Positions 13,001 to 28,000 of a stretch of DNA of 64,000 bases are shown in pieces (the stretch's first letter is position 1; each line of letters opens with the position of its first letter). The translations under genes and the position numbers were made by a program. The notes below the pieces were generated by a model that worked only from the letters and a program-made list of their open reading frames with translations, searched no databases and was not told the origin of the DNA. The stretch is from Archivesica marissinica (taxonomy: Eukaryota > Mollusca > Bivalvia > Venerida > Vesicomyidae): assembly GCA_014843695.1 (NCBI GenBank), contig CM026400.1, forward strand, positions 42,701,983 to 42,765,982, read 5' to 3'.

Positions 13001-16000
13001 TGATCGAAAATACGGGTTTAAAATTGTTTTAATGATGTTGAAAATGTGTAGCTTTGGTGTGTGGGTTAGTTATAGTACAAAATTAGTCGATATCCTGGTG
13101 ATCGATGTTAAATTCAACCCATTTCAAAATCCTTGGACAAATCTAAAAGTGTGTATATGAACCACAAAATACCAGACAGCTGCTTTAAAAACAATGCATC
13201 TATAAAAACACCGACTGACCCCATATAGTCATTCTTTTCTCACAAACACAGCAATCAAATTTAAGCGTGTCACACTGTTTATTGGGAGCAATCAACAACT
13301 TACCCACTAACGGTACATCACAGAGACCGCCGAGTTATAATACCCGCTATACTGCTATCAAGATCAAAGTATTTCACATCGGAATTTAGCACTGATTGTG
13401 CTAATTGGTTAATTATAAAATGTGTGCACATAATTATATAATTGATTACTACACCGAGTCATTGTTTTATCGTTCTGTTAGATAAACGAGTTATGTAGTA
13501 ACATTTTAATCAAATCTGATAACGAGTGATCGTGATCTGAAATTATTTTTTGAAAAATATTTAAAATTAATTAATGCTGTCTGTCATTGACAATGGTGAA
13601 AAGATGTAGTTACGGGCTGTGTGACAGTGATGTAGATATCCAGATCGATTGATAGGTGACGTTAAATTCGTGCCATTTTCAAAACCTAAGACAAATCTTG
13701 AAAACATGTCCAAGGTGGATTAAGTTGTGTGAACGACCAAACGACCAGCTGAATACATCCAAAATTAATGCAAACAGATATATTTGCACAAAAGTAAGTT
13801 GAAATTAATTTATTTATGCATAATAAAATATTTCGAAAAAATATATTCTGCATTAATAGATCTACCGTTCACAAGAGATATGTGAGTATAGTGGTGATTA
13901 TACATGTGGTTCATACATATTGTCGTGGATGGTGGACTAGGGATCAGATAGTAGTAATAGTACCCATGCATGTGCAGAGCTGTGGGATTCCCATATTAGC
14001 TCAGTGAACGTACTGGTGTTCAGTTCTTGGGCCTAATGTTCGAGTCTTCTAGGAGGCATAGGGTCGAGTCTCTCAAGACGGTGGCATATTTCATTTCTTT
14101 TGATGTCAAAGTTGACACGATGTGGTTGTTCACTCTTCCGTTGACTGCGCAAGCATTTACCACGAACACTTAACACGTCCTCATCCGTATATCTGTACTT
14201 TAGAGAAATAACCTTCACACCTACGTCTATTATGAGATGGGCTGTTGACAAATTAATCAATTACTGGAGAATATATTATTTTTCACACCTTGATTGGTCG
14301 GCTCAAACATGTGTGATGCTGGCTTGTATGCCCATGTTTTATCAGCTTTAGAGCTGAGCCGTGCCATATGTCCAAGCCCTTGAATCATGTATAAATATCA
14401 TGCTCTTCACATCAATTTCATTACAACCATGGCGTCTATTTTTCCATGCGTTTTTTGCTCTCGTCACGTTTCCAGCCGTATGCATGCTCTTAGCTGCGAT
14501 AAGTGCCACCGTTGGAACCATCGAAAATGCGGAATGATTTATTTATTCTCCCCCATTCACTTTAATTAATCTTGATTAGTGGCCTGACACCTAAATAGAT
14601 AATCACTCCTGGTATGGCAAACACACGGCTACATTCATAATTGTGTCTAATTCTTATCTGTGTGAAATAAAACCGAGAAATTCGACGGAATTTTATCTAG
14701 ATTAACTCGATGCAGGTCTGCGTTAGACGCCATTTTGTTAGATAGCTTGTCTCGCGTGGTTACAGCGAGCACCTGTAACTATGGGGGGCGTGCCTAAGTA
14801 GCGTTTGCAGAAAGGTCAATTANNNNNNNNNNNNNNNNNNNNNNNNNNNNNNNNNNNNNNNNNNNNNNNNNNNNNNNNNNNNNNNNNNNNNNNNNNNNNN
14901 NNNNNNNNNNNNNNNNNNNNNNNNNNNNNNNNNNNNNNNNNNNNNNNNNNNNNNNNNNNNNNNNNNNNNNNNNNNNNNNNNNNNNNNNNNNNNNNNNNNN
15001 NNNNNNNNNNNNNNNNNNNNNNNNNNNNNNNNNNNNNNNNNNNNNNNNNNNNNNNNNNNNNNNNNNNNNNNNNNNNNNNNNNNNNNNNNNNNNNNNNNNN
15101 NNNNNNNNNNNNNNNNNNNNNNNNNNNNNNNNNNNNNNNNNNNNNNNNNNNNNNNNNNNNNNNNNNNNNNNNNNNNNNNNNNNNNNNNNNNNNNNNNNNN
15201 NNNNNNNNNNNNNNNNNNNNNNNNNNNNNNNNNNNNNNNNNNNNNNNNNNNNNNNNNNNNNNNNNNNNNNNNNNNNNNNNNNNNNNNNNNNNNNNNNNNN
15301 NNNNNNNNNNNNNNNNNNNNNNNNNNNNNNNNNNNNNNNNNNNNNNNNNNNNNNNNNNNNNNNNNNNNNNNNNNNNNNNNNNNNNNNNNNNNNNNNNNNN
15401 NNNNNNNNNNNNNNNNNNNNNNNNNNNNNNNNNNNNNNNNNNNNNNNNNNNNNNNNNNNNNNNNNNNNNNNNNNNNNNNNNNNNNNNNNNNNNNNNNNNN
15501 NNNNNNNNNNNNNNNNNNNNNNNNNNNNNNNNNNNNNNNNNNNNNNNNNNNNNNNNNNNNNNNNNNNNNNNNNNNNNNNNNNNNNNNNNNNNNNNNNNNN
15601 NNNNNNNNNNNNNNNNNNNNNNNNNNNNNNNNNNNNNNNNNNNNNNNNNNNNNNNNNNNNNNNNNNNNNNNNNNNNNNNNNNNNNNNNNNNNNNNNNNNN
15701 NNNNNNNNNNNNNNNNNNNNNNNNNNNNNNNNNNNNNNNNNNNNNNNNNNNNNNNNNNNNNNNNNNNNNNNNNNNNNNNNNNNNNNNNNNNNNNNNNNNN
15801 NNNNNNNNNNNNNNNNNNNNNNCCCAGATTACCAGGCTAGATACAGTCTAGCTGATGGCAAGCATCTAGTTACCCAGATTACCTGGCTAGATACAGTCTA
15901 GCAGATAGCAAGCATCTAGTTACCCAGATTACCTGACTGGTAGTTTATTATTGACTTTCTGCTAAAACGTTTCACGGCTTGGCTGATTGGCTGTGATACC

Positions 16001-19000
16001 CATTTGACAGATCTTAGCTCACTTGCAAAACAAGTTCTTACAACATTTAGTTTAATCGCTCTCGATACTTCAATCCTGATGGAATCCATCACCCTGATGA
16101 AGAGATCGGATGTGATGTGAATTTAAGAGTTTTGCCTAAGGACATCACCACCGCAGCTATGTCGGGGTTCGAACTCACAACCTCTCAATTTCTAGGCGGA
16201 CAATGTATCCATTACACAGATAATAACGAGCTGTGTTTTATGGCCCACCAAGTCAGTTTATGTTATATGGCACCGAACAGGGCTAAAACAATCTTGGATT
16301 CACATCTCATTTTCCTCAAAATAAAATATACGAGTTCTAGAACTAGACACAAAAGTAGCATAGCTAATGCTTGAATACAAGGTCGACTGTCTGTCCGATT
16401 AGCGCAGTGGTTAGCACGCTCGCTTCTCACCAATGCAACCCGGGTTTGATCCTCGGACCGGGAAGTATGTGAGATGGTACGGTGGTCGCCAGATCGGACA
16501 GGTGGGTTTTCTCCGGTTTCCTCCCACACGATTGACCACATTTACGCTTTCATCGACGCCAACGAGAGTGATTAATATAAGTTGTTAGAACTTGTTTCAC
16601 AATTGTTATATTACAATTAAATAAATAAAGTTTAAACAAAGGAAGACTGTATTTATGTAAACCATAAAATATACATTATAATGTCAATCCACGGGTTATG
16701 TAAATACTGTATATCAGGTTATTTCTGCGTAGTACATAATTCTGCTATTTTCTACGTCTGCATTCGTGCGCAAAAATATAAACTGTAGAAATGATATTTG
16801 GCAGAAAAAATTTGTTTGATGACACCTCAAGTGAATGTTGTTTATTGTATGAATGATAAACTGAAGGGCCTCCGTGGCAGAGTGGTTACTGTCGTTCAAA
16901 TCGCTTGCCTCTCACCGCAGTAGGGTCAAATCGCTTGCCTCTCACCGCAGTAGGGTCAAATCGCTTGCCTCTCACCGCAGTAGGGTCAAATCCCACTTGG
17001 GGCGTTGAATTCTTTCAGGTGAGAAAGCTGGATAGAAAGTTTGCTTACGGTAGGTCAGTGGTTCTATCCGTGTGCCCGGACTACTGTCCGTGCCTGAAAT
17101 ACTGCTCGGCAGGGATCATTCTAGAGGGCGCTGTGGGCGAAATTGTCGCCCTAGGGACCCTGACATCGCCCTCTGGGGGGGCCCCACTTCTCCCTAAAAA
17201 AAAAAAAAAAAAAAAATATATTTTCTGGTTTTTACAATTTTCAAACAAACTTTTGTCTAGTAAGATACACTGGTCCATTATAAACCACTCCTATTCAAAT
17301 GTTGTATTTAATGGTTGTACTGTGCATTTTAACCCTATTTTGCAGTAGTATATTAAAGAACACCATTTAAGGACACAATCACGCGCTTTCTCACTTCTTC
17401 CAAAAATTCTGACCTAGAATGAACCCTGCTCGGAGAACCATCCAGGGTCTTCCTCTATTAATAATAGTAGGAGAGTTGCCATAAGACGTAAGCTGTTTAG
17501 CGACTTTAAAGCCACAAAACAAACAAACTAAAACGGCTGTTGTCTGTTCATATCTCCAATCAATAAACTGCCTCATACTGAAAGCATGCTGTCTATTCTT
17601 TCTGTTAACCCATTCAACACCAAGTAACTCACATGGACTGGTCCATGATATTCATAAACCAATAAATGAATCAGAAAATCACATTTGGACAAGTTCATTT
17701 ATCAAAATGGGTAATTATGTCTAAAAATAGTCATATCACTGGCAAAAAGTGCAGATCCTGATGAGACGGCTCATCATGAGCCGGCTCATCTGGATCTACA
17801 CTTTTTGTAAGCCTATTTAGAGGTCTGTGGTGTTGAAAGGGTTATGGCATTAACATGCATGACTGTCACACAGTTTACGGCTGCCTACCTGTATAGGTTA
17901 TTTCATGCTTCAATAGTTTTTGGACAGCAAACTATTTTTATACACTACTATCATGCAGGAATGCATATCGGATATATAATTCCCCAGTTTTATGAGATAA
18001 CATCAATGCTGGTTTGATCAAAGCTTTTCTTGCCGTGTCATGCTGATGTTCTTGTCGTGTCATGCTGATGTTCTTGTCGTGTCATGCTGATGTTCTTGCC
18101 CATGTCATGCTGATCTTGCTGTGTCATGCTGATGTTCTTGCCATGTCATGCTGATGTTCTTGCCGTGTCATGCTGATGTTCTTGCCATGTCATGCTGATG
18201 TTCTTGCCATGTCATGCTGATGTTCTTGCCCATGTCATGCTGTGTCATGCTGATGTTCTTGCCATGTCATGCTGATGTTCTTGCCATGTCATGCTGATGT
18301 TCTTGCCGTGTCATGCTGATGTTCTTGCCATGTCATGCTGATGTTCTTGCCGTGTCATGCTGATTTCTTGCCGTGTCATGCTGATGTTCTTGCCATGTCA
18401 TGCTGATGTTCTTGCCATGTCATGCTGATGTTCTTGCCGTGTCATGCTGATGTTCTTGCCATGTCATGCTGATGTTCTTGCCATGTCATGCTGATGTTCT
18501 TGCTGTGTCATGCTGATGTTCTTGCCCATGTCATGCTGATGTTCTTGCCCATGTCATGCTGATGTTCTTGCCATGTCATGCTGATGTTCTTGCCATGTCA
18601 TGCTGATGTTCTTGCTGTGTCATGCTGATGTTCTTGCCGTGTCATACTGATGCGAGTCGAAGGCCATTACGATTGTGCCCTTAAGCAAGGCATTTAATTT
18701 CCACATGCCTCTTCTCTCCCTCGTGATGATGGAATGAGGTCTCTAGAGTGATTTGTTAAAAAAGCATAATATACATGTATGGCCTTGTGTGTTTTACGTT
18801 TATTTATCGTCGCTACCGGTTGCCCATATGAGCGACGCCTCCTGAAGATATTAGTCATTTTAGATTTTGGAGGATAGTGCAATGATACAGAGAGAGACCC
18901 ATTCCAGAGTCTCCTCTGGTTCTTTTACGTGCACGGTGTAAAGCACCGACACGAGACCTCAGTTTAACGTCCCATCTGAAAGTCTGTTAATTTTATTAGG

Positions 19001-22000
19001 GTCAGACGGGGGATCGAGCCTGCGATCCCTGGATTACCAGTCCAGCGTGTTACCACTGGGCTACAGATCCGTCTGTACATGTATGGCCAGCAGAAAGAAC
19101 TCATTTTATGATACCTCACCTAACAACGTAACTACGTAACATTCTCATTCGCAACCATTCAATGTTATTTACTATTCGCCGCCGACCAGTTTCGATAATA
19201 TCGACTGCTTTAGGCTTTCAGTGTGAATCAGTATACCACTCATTGTGTTATTGCTAAAAAAACAAAGCTTCTCTCTCAGCTATTCCTGAGTGGGCAATAT
19301 TTAAATATAATATCATCACCCCTCGAAACATGAATATTAACTGAGGTGTCATTGAAATGCATCTTAATATTTACAGATTATGTACATAGATTTAAATATA
19401 GAGATAAAGTCGAATATATTCAAATACTTGTACCTGTGTTCGGTATAATAAAATAAATATTGCATTCCTGAGTGGGCAATATTTAAAATATCACCCCTCG
19501 AAACATGAATATTAACCTCGGCTGACACCTCGGTTAATATTCATGTTTTGAGGGGTGATATTTTAGATATTGCCCACTCAGGAATGCAATATTTATATAA
19601 AGCAGCATATTAGTAAACAATATTTATATAAAGCAGCATATATATTAAAAACTATATTTTTAATATTTGCAAAAATGTTGAATTGGATTGACATTTGATT
19701 GACCTTGAGTTGAAGAAGAAAAGCCAAAGATAAAATTATATATTGTATTAATTAAATAGTGCACAGAAGTGTATACATAGCCTCGGGTAAATCATAAAAT
19801 ATTTTACTATCATTTGGATCAGCCCTGGATAACAGCTTGTAGAAATCAGATCTGGTGACAGCAATATCGCTTGTCAACGGTAGTGTTACACATTGTACAA
19901 AGAAATTCACAATACCTGTGCAGTATATGTACAGGTAGGGGGATATCATTTATTGTCAAGGAAGTGTTTAGTGCTTTTTGTGGGAAATATGATATATGTA
20001 TATGATTTACAAACATACATTAATAATTGTGAAATATCAACATTTTTTGCTTATGCTACATGTATTTTATGAAGTGAACCAGTTTGGTTATTTATAAGTG
20101 GGTCGATGTAAGGTGGACCTTGTGTAAGGATAGAGTTAATATAAATGGGTCGATGTAAGGTGGAACTTGTGTAAGAATAGCGTTATTATCATGTGATAAT
20201 TGTGAAAATGTTATTATCATGACTGTGATAATTGTGAAAATGTTATTATCATGTGGTAATTGTGAAAATGTTATTATCATGTGATAATTGTGAAATATAA
20301 AGTGTTTGTGTACCGGTATACTATTTTATAAGTGTGTTGCTGCATGATGGACCTTGTGGATAACGTTATTATCATGTGATAATTGTGAAATATAAAGTGT
20401 TTGTGTATCGGTATACTATTATTAAAGTGTGTTAATGCAGGATGGACCTTTTTTAAAGATAACGTTATTATTATGAGATGAAGATGAACCGAGTGGTTAT
20501 ATACGTGCTGTTGATATATTTCTATATAGGATATGAAGGGCAAGATTGTAGCTCGGATATTGACGAGTGTCATAGCTCACCGTGCCAGAATGGTGGCACT
20601 TGTACGGATGGAATCGGTAACTATACGTGTCAGTGTAGCCAGAGATTGGCCACTGTACCGGACGGAAATGGAAACCGGACCTACCTGACCGGGTATGAGG
20701 GAACGAACTGTGAACACGATGTAGACGAGTGTCTAGTTCAGCCAACGGTTTGTTTGAACGGTGGAGATTGTGAGAATGAGGCCGGGACTTTCCAGTGTAA
20801 ATGTGGCCGGGACTCTGAAGGAAACTATTACTCAGGTTAGTATGGGCTCCCTCTGTCTGAATGTTTGTCTGCGCCACTTCTGTCGCCAATTGAAAAAACT
20901 TGGAGCCAACTAAGAGCCATATAGTTATATGTGACAAAAAAAGTTATATGTGACAAAAAAAGTTATATGTGCCAAAAAAAGTTATATGTGCCAATATGTG
21001 CCAAAAAAAATTAATTTGTACCAAATATTTTCGCTAATTCACAAAATTTAGTGCCAATATTCTTTTTTTGTCGGAATTGGTGCCAACAGCGGGAACCCTG
21101 GTTAGTATGGGCTCGTACCTGCGCCGGCATTAAGTATTTTACTCAAAAGTATTAATTAAGGATTTTACCCGAAAGCTTAAGTTTAGTATATATAATAAAT
21201 ATCAATATTGTAATTAGATAAAGCCATACCCAAAACGTTCCCATATTATGATTCATGAAACATCTAAAATGATAAATATATACATATATAAATTATATAT
21301 GTAGTATTTTCCTCGCCTGCTGTTAGCAAACAATGACCTTGAACTGGAATATTGGCAAAATAATCGTAAATTGTCATGACTTTATTTATTGTACAATGCG
21401 AAGTAACAAACATTAACAACTTATATTAATCACTCGCGTTTTTGCGTATAAAAGCTTATAATTACGTTGTCCTTCATGGGGGATGAAACCCAATCTACCC
21501 AGACAAAACTCACATGTGCGAATTTGCGACCCCCTATCCATCTTGTCTTGTATGCTTCCCGCTCCGAAAATCAAACCCGGGTTGCATTGGTGAGAGTGGT
21601 GACTTGCCTATGATAATTGTTACTTAGCCCATTCAACACCCAAGTAACTGACATGGACTGGTGCATGATATTTTTAGACCAATAAATTAATCAGAAAATA
21701 ACATTTGGACCAGTTCATTTATCAAAATGGGTAATTTTGTCTAAAAATAATAATATTACTGGCTAAAAGGGCAGATCCTGATGAGACGGCTCATCTGGAC
21801 CTACATTTTATGTAAGCCTATTTAGAGATCTGTAGTGTTGAACGGGTTAACCCTTTTACACATAGTGATTTAGGCTAGTCTACTACTATAGCTCCATACA
21901 TACTATCAGGGCTTCTAAAATTTTCAAAACCAAATCAGTCCCGACTGAAATCGACAGTCAGGACCCCCCCCCCCCTCTCAAGTCATTCTAATATTTTTGT

Positions 22001-25000
22001 GTACAGAACCCACCCCCTAGAAATATGTACAATCATGTGTTGGTTTTTTTAAATATTATTTTTAAAACAAGGCTTTTATTGTAAAGTTTGTTGATATTTG
22101 AACAGTGAAGTGCGGGTCATTCATTAAAATCGAAAATCGCCGTGTACAACACATATGGGTACTACGGCGTAAGACGAGGCTGAGGGTCGAGTTGATTACG
22201 GTACGGGTTAACCGTGTACATGTATATATGTTAGAGCTGCAACGACGTATCTATGCAATCGGCTGCCTATGACATCAACTCATCAAGTATGTGCGCATGA
22301 TGATTGAGCTTATTTACGCTCACCGCCGCCGCACTGTGTTGCAAAACCACTTTCTAGAAACAAAACATGGAAATTCCAGATCTATTTTTAGACACGTACC
22401 TGTTGTACTTTTTAAAAGCTCCGTAGCGGTTACTTCCCCTATATAAATCACTGTTTGATTATTTAGTGCCTTGGGGGGCGGGGGGACATCTGTCTCAGAT
22501 TAAATATGACTGGGATTATTGCACAATATGTCAAGCAGGTCATATATCGATCTTACACCTTATCGAGAGATTATATTTACCAATTTAGGTTTTTTAGAAA
22601 AATGTATTTGACTGATTTCTTGGCTTTCTCAACAATTGACCTTTCTGCCGATTTTGATTGACAGCTGGCATTAGCCAATCGCATCGCACCATTCGCACAC
22701 ACCCCTGGCAACGGTTTATCGCCGCCATCTTGTTAGACAAACAATGCATATTAGACAAACTAGTAACGAGTAGACAAATTTGAAAAGGCGTGAATTTGAT
22801 CGAAAATACAGGTTTTAAATTGTTTTAATGATGTTGAAAATGTGTAGCTTTGGTGTGTGGGTTAGTTATAGTACAAAATTAGTCGACATCCTGGTGATCG
22901 ACGTTAAATTCAACCCATTTCAAAATCCTTGGAAAATCTAAAAGTGTGTATATGAACCACAAAATACCAGACAGCTGCTTTAAAAACAATGCATCTATAA
23001 AAACACCGACTGACCCCATATAGTCATTCTTTTCTAGCAAACACAGCAATCAAATTTAAGCGTGTCACACTGTTTATTGGGAGTAATCAACAACTTATCG
23101 ACTACCGGTACATCACAGAGACCGCCGACTTTATAATATCCCGATAGGCCTACTGCTATTATCAAGATCAAAGTATTGCACATCGGAATTTAGCACTGAT
23201 TGTGCTAATTGGTCAATTATAAAATGTGTGCACATAATTATAGCATTGATTACTACACCGAGTCATTGTTTTATCGTTCTGTCAGACAAACGAGTTATTT
23301 AGTAAAGTTTTAATCAAATCTGATAACGAGTGATCGTGATCTGAAATTATGTTTTTACAAATTAATTAATGCTGTCTGTCATTGACAATGGTGAAAAGAT
23401 GTAGTTACGGTCTGTGTGACAGTGATAGTAGATATATCCAGATCGATTGATAGGTGACGTTAAATTCGTGCCATTTCCAAATCCTAAGACAAATCTTGAA
23501 ACATGTCTAAGGTGAATTAAGTTGTGTGGACGACCAAACGACCAGCTGAATACATCCAAAATTAATGCAAACAGATATATTTGCACAAAAGTAAGTTGAA
23601 ATTAATTTATTTATGCATAATAAAATATTTCGAAAAAATATATTCTGCATTTATAGATTTACTGTTCACGAGATATGTGAGTATAATGGTGATTAAAATT
23701 ATACATGTGGTTCATACATATTGTCGTGGATGGTGGACTAGGGATCAGATAGTAGTAATAGTACCCAGGCATGTGCAGAGCTGTGGGATTCCCATATTAG
23801 CTCAGTGAACGTACTGGTGTTCAGTTTTTTCGAGTCTTCTAGGAGGCATAGGGTCGAGTCTCTCAAGACGGTGGCATATTTCATATCTTTTAATGTCAAA
23901 GTTGACACGATGTGGTTGTTCACTCTTCCGTTGACTGCGAAAGCATTGTCCACGAACACTTAACACGTCTTCATCCGTTAAATATATCTGTACATTAGAG
24001 AAATAACCTTCACTGAAGAACCTAAACACTTGTTGACTTGCTTTCAACAAGATATTAATATATGGGTAAAATAAAACCGAGAAATTCGACGGAATTTGAT
24101 CTAGATCAACTCGATGCAGGTCTGCGTTAGACGCCATTTTGTTAGATAGCTTGTCTCGTGTGGTTACAGCGAGCACCTGTAACTATGGGGTGGCGTGCCT
24201 ATGTAACGTTTGCAGAAAGGTCAATTTTCTGGATTGATTTTTTATGACTTTTTTGTTGCTACAACCGGTCCGTCCGCCAGTTTAAAATTCGGTCCTGGAC
24301 CAGGAGACCGGCGATTTTAGAAGTCATTTATCAGCAGATAAGCAGTCAGTATATCTACCCCACCTCTATAGATATTACTGGGATTACTGTATGATCCTAT
24401 TTGTGCGCGTGCATTTATATTTCGCTAATTCTCGCGATCTAAGTTGACCACAAATCCATCCGAATGTAGAGTTAAATCCAAAAAAATAATCGCGAATTCA
24501 AAACTCCACGAATTACTTTAAAATGTTCAAAATCGTGAAAATCTCGAAATAAAGTGTTAGCAAAATTATAGTGTTTTACAGTACATGAGTGCTTCTATGT
24601 GGGAAAGGATTAAGAAATAAAACAGTTAAAATATGATGTTCCTCCTCCCCCACCCTCCCCCTCCTCCCCCACTCCTCCCCCTCTTCCCCCACTCCTCCCC
24701 CTCCTCCCCCTCTTCCCCCACTCCTCACCCCGGTGTGTTTTAGATTATATAGTATATACAAGCTACATCCGTTATGTCGAATTCCGTCAGACCGAACAAA
24801 ATACTTCGACAGAATCGAAGTTTAATTTAATGAAAGTCGATAAAAACAGATCCAGTTATATGTAAAATGATAGTGTCTGAAACGGGACTTTGATCTGACT
24901 TCGAGATAACCGGAGAATTCGACATAACCGACTTTGACATAACGGATGTAGACTGTAATAATTTATTTATAACGGGGGTAATATTTGGGGGTACTTCCTG

Positions 25001-28000
25001 CTTCAGGTTCCCACTGTGAGGTGTCTACCTCCTACTGTGTCATACATCCAGACATAGTCTCCGATCCACCGGCGTGTAAGAACAACGGAACGTGTAAAGG
25101 ACTTGTCGATGATTATCTGTGTACATGTGTTCTCGGTTTCGAAGGTTTGTTATATTGTAATATTCACTTTATTCAGGTATTTCGAAGGTTTGTTATATTG
25201 TAATATTCACTTTATTCAGGTATTTCGAAGGTTTGTTATATTGTAATATTCACTTTATTCAGGTATTTCGAAGGTTTGTTATATTGTAATATTCACTTTA
25301 TTCAGGTATTTTGAAGGTTTGTTATATTGTAATATTCACTTTATTCAGGTATTTTGAAGGTTTGTTATATTGTAATATTCACTTTATTCAGGTATTTTGA
25401 AGGTTTGTTATATTGTAATATTCACTTTATTCGAGTATTTTGAAGGTTTGTTATATTGTAATAATCACTTTATTCAGATATTTTGAAGGTTTGTTATATT
25501 GTAATATTCACTTTATTCGGGTATTTCAAAGGTTTGTTATATTGTAATATTCACTTTATTCAGGTATTTTCGCGTACCATATTATTATGCGAAACAATTG
25601 CATACAAATTTAGATTTTGTCGCCCTCGAGACCGTATTCCTCACAGAATCCATCGCAATGAAGGAAAGAAAGAGGCAATGTGGATTCGAGTGTCTTGTCG
25701 AAGGACTACATGTCCATGGTTCATGCAGAGCTAGAATGGAATACGGGATCGAACCGGGTTACATTGGTGAGAAGCAAGCACGCTAACCACTGCACTAATC
25801 GGACAGCTGTTTGCTGGGTACTAAGGTCACACGTATATTGTATAGTGCAATATAACTGTCAAATGTTATAGATTATCGAGGAGTTTTGAGTTGGCGATGT
25901 CTTAACCCTTTCCTTCATGGAGATTTAGGTTAATATACTATTATATCTCCGGAGTTCGAGCCCCGCTGGAGCCGTTACGATTATGCCCTTAGGCAAGGCA
26001 TTTAAATTCCACGTTGCCTCTTCTCTCTCCCCGTGGCAATGGATTCCATCAGGAATGAGGTCTTGAGAGTGATTAATATAAGTTGTAAGAACTTGTTTCG
26101 CAATCGAGCTAAAATAAATTTGTATAAACTATTATATCTCCATACAAATGGCAGCCCTGTAGCTATCATGCAGTGGATAAGTAGTCGCCATATCTATCCC
26201 ACCTCCATAGATATTACTGAGACTACATGTACATAGAGATTTAGGTTAATATACTATTATATCTCCATACAAATGGCAGCCCTGTAGCTATCATGCAGTG
26301 GATAAGTAGTCGCCATATCTATCCCACCTCCATAGATATTAAAAGGACTACATGAGATTCTGGCCTGCATTATGAACATTGGTTTGGCTACTACATTGTC
26401 AATGTATGTCATATTGGTAATGGCGTCAAGAGGTGCTTCTATGAGGGAAAGGGTTAAATTGGTGCATTACTCTTTTTCCCTGCCAAAATTAAACTGACAA
26501 CATGTATGTCACATGGTGTCTCTCCAGCTGTTACTGAGACAGGAATACCTCAGGTGCCCGCTCAAGCAGTATTTCAGGCACGGGCAAGCACCCAGACAGA
26601 ACCATCGACCTTCCACAAGATTCCCATGAAAGAATGTGACCCATCTAACGGGATTCGAACCTATAGCGGATAGGGATCAATTGCTTTAAAACCAATTACC
26701 GTAGCCACTTGGCGACGGAGCTAGATTCCCATGAAGGAATTTGACCCCCCCGTCCAACCAGTGTTTCATTATCATTCTTATTAATAGGTCGCCGGTGCAA
26801 ACTTAACATCGATGAGTGCGAGTCAAATCCGTGTCAGTATAACGGTACGTGTGTGGATGGGATCAACGGATATGCGTGCGACTGTATTCCGGGTATAATC
26901 GGAGACAACTGCGAACAGAACATTGACGAATGCAATTCAAGCCCTTGTCTTCACGCTGGACAGTGTATTGATCACATTAATAGGTAAGAACAAGGGCAGT
27001 GTTTTCTTTTCACTTTATGGGGAATGGGGCTGGGTCTTCAGCTTGCAGAAGATGGGCTGCTCTACCCTAATACCCATTCATTCACTTTAAAAATGCAAGG
27101 ATTTCTTACGGAGGTTCGTGCACCAAGTACTGGTTAACTGCTGAAGCCTGCCCAGGAAATGGGTTAGGTAATCTGCCCGCCACCAATATAGCCCAAAATT
27201 GTGCTGATGAAGGCATAAAACCTGAACAAACAAACAAACAAAAATGCAAGGAAGCACATCTGAGACATTCTCATACATTAATAAAACTGCCTGTCAAATA
27301 TAATGACAGATTATATGACGAAAAAACTGTACAATCTGGACACTTTTTTTTAACAATAAATACTTTATTTAACGAGAGAACTCATTTGAGCAATTAAGTC
27401 AATCTACCATGACGTCCTCAACAAATTAAAACATGAAATAGCATAATGAAACATGTAAACAGTAACCAGTAAAACTTTCATGGGAAATAAGACATAAGCT
27501 GCAAGAACTAATACATGTATAATTATAATTTATCAGTTTTGTTAACGATTGACCCTTTGCCTGCTGAGTAAATAAAATCACATTTGCAAACAACATAGAT
27601 CCAGATCAGCCACAGCATATCGCCGCATCTGAACAATACCTATGTTGTTTGTTAAACAGCCATGTGTTTTAGCGCCACTATCCTAATAGCAAACAGCATA
27701 GAGCCTGATCAGACGACACGTTAAGAAGTTAATCTTTAGGAGATGTGGGGGGATCGATCCCTGGATTACCAATCCAGCATGTTAACTACTGGACTACAGA
27801 TCCATCTGTATCTTTATTGCAGCTTTGACTGTAACTGTACTGACACTGGGTTCAAGGGCGACACGTGTGAGGTCAACATCGACGACTGTGAACCGGAACC
27901 CTGTACCCACGGTGCCACATGCTATGATCTTATTAAGGTGAGATTTCAATGATTTAGGGCTGTCTGATTAGCGCAGTGGTTAGCGCGCTCGCTTCTCACC

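Noticed and set aside
14805..15851. 348-codon frame across the gap
   Set aside because: It consists of N; no coding evidence.
5965..20529. Additional exons between exons 4 and 5
   Set aside because: The exon 4-5 join completes an EGF exactly and I saw no exon in the visible intron. An exon in the gap cannot be excluded.
24641..24730. Glycine/glutamate-rich protein on the minus strand
   Set aside because: Pyrimidine-only simple sequence, not a gene.
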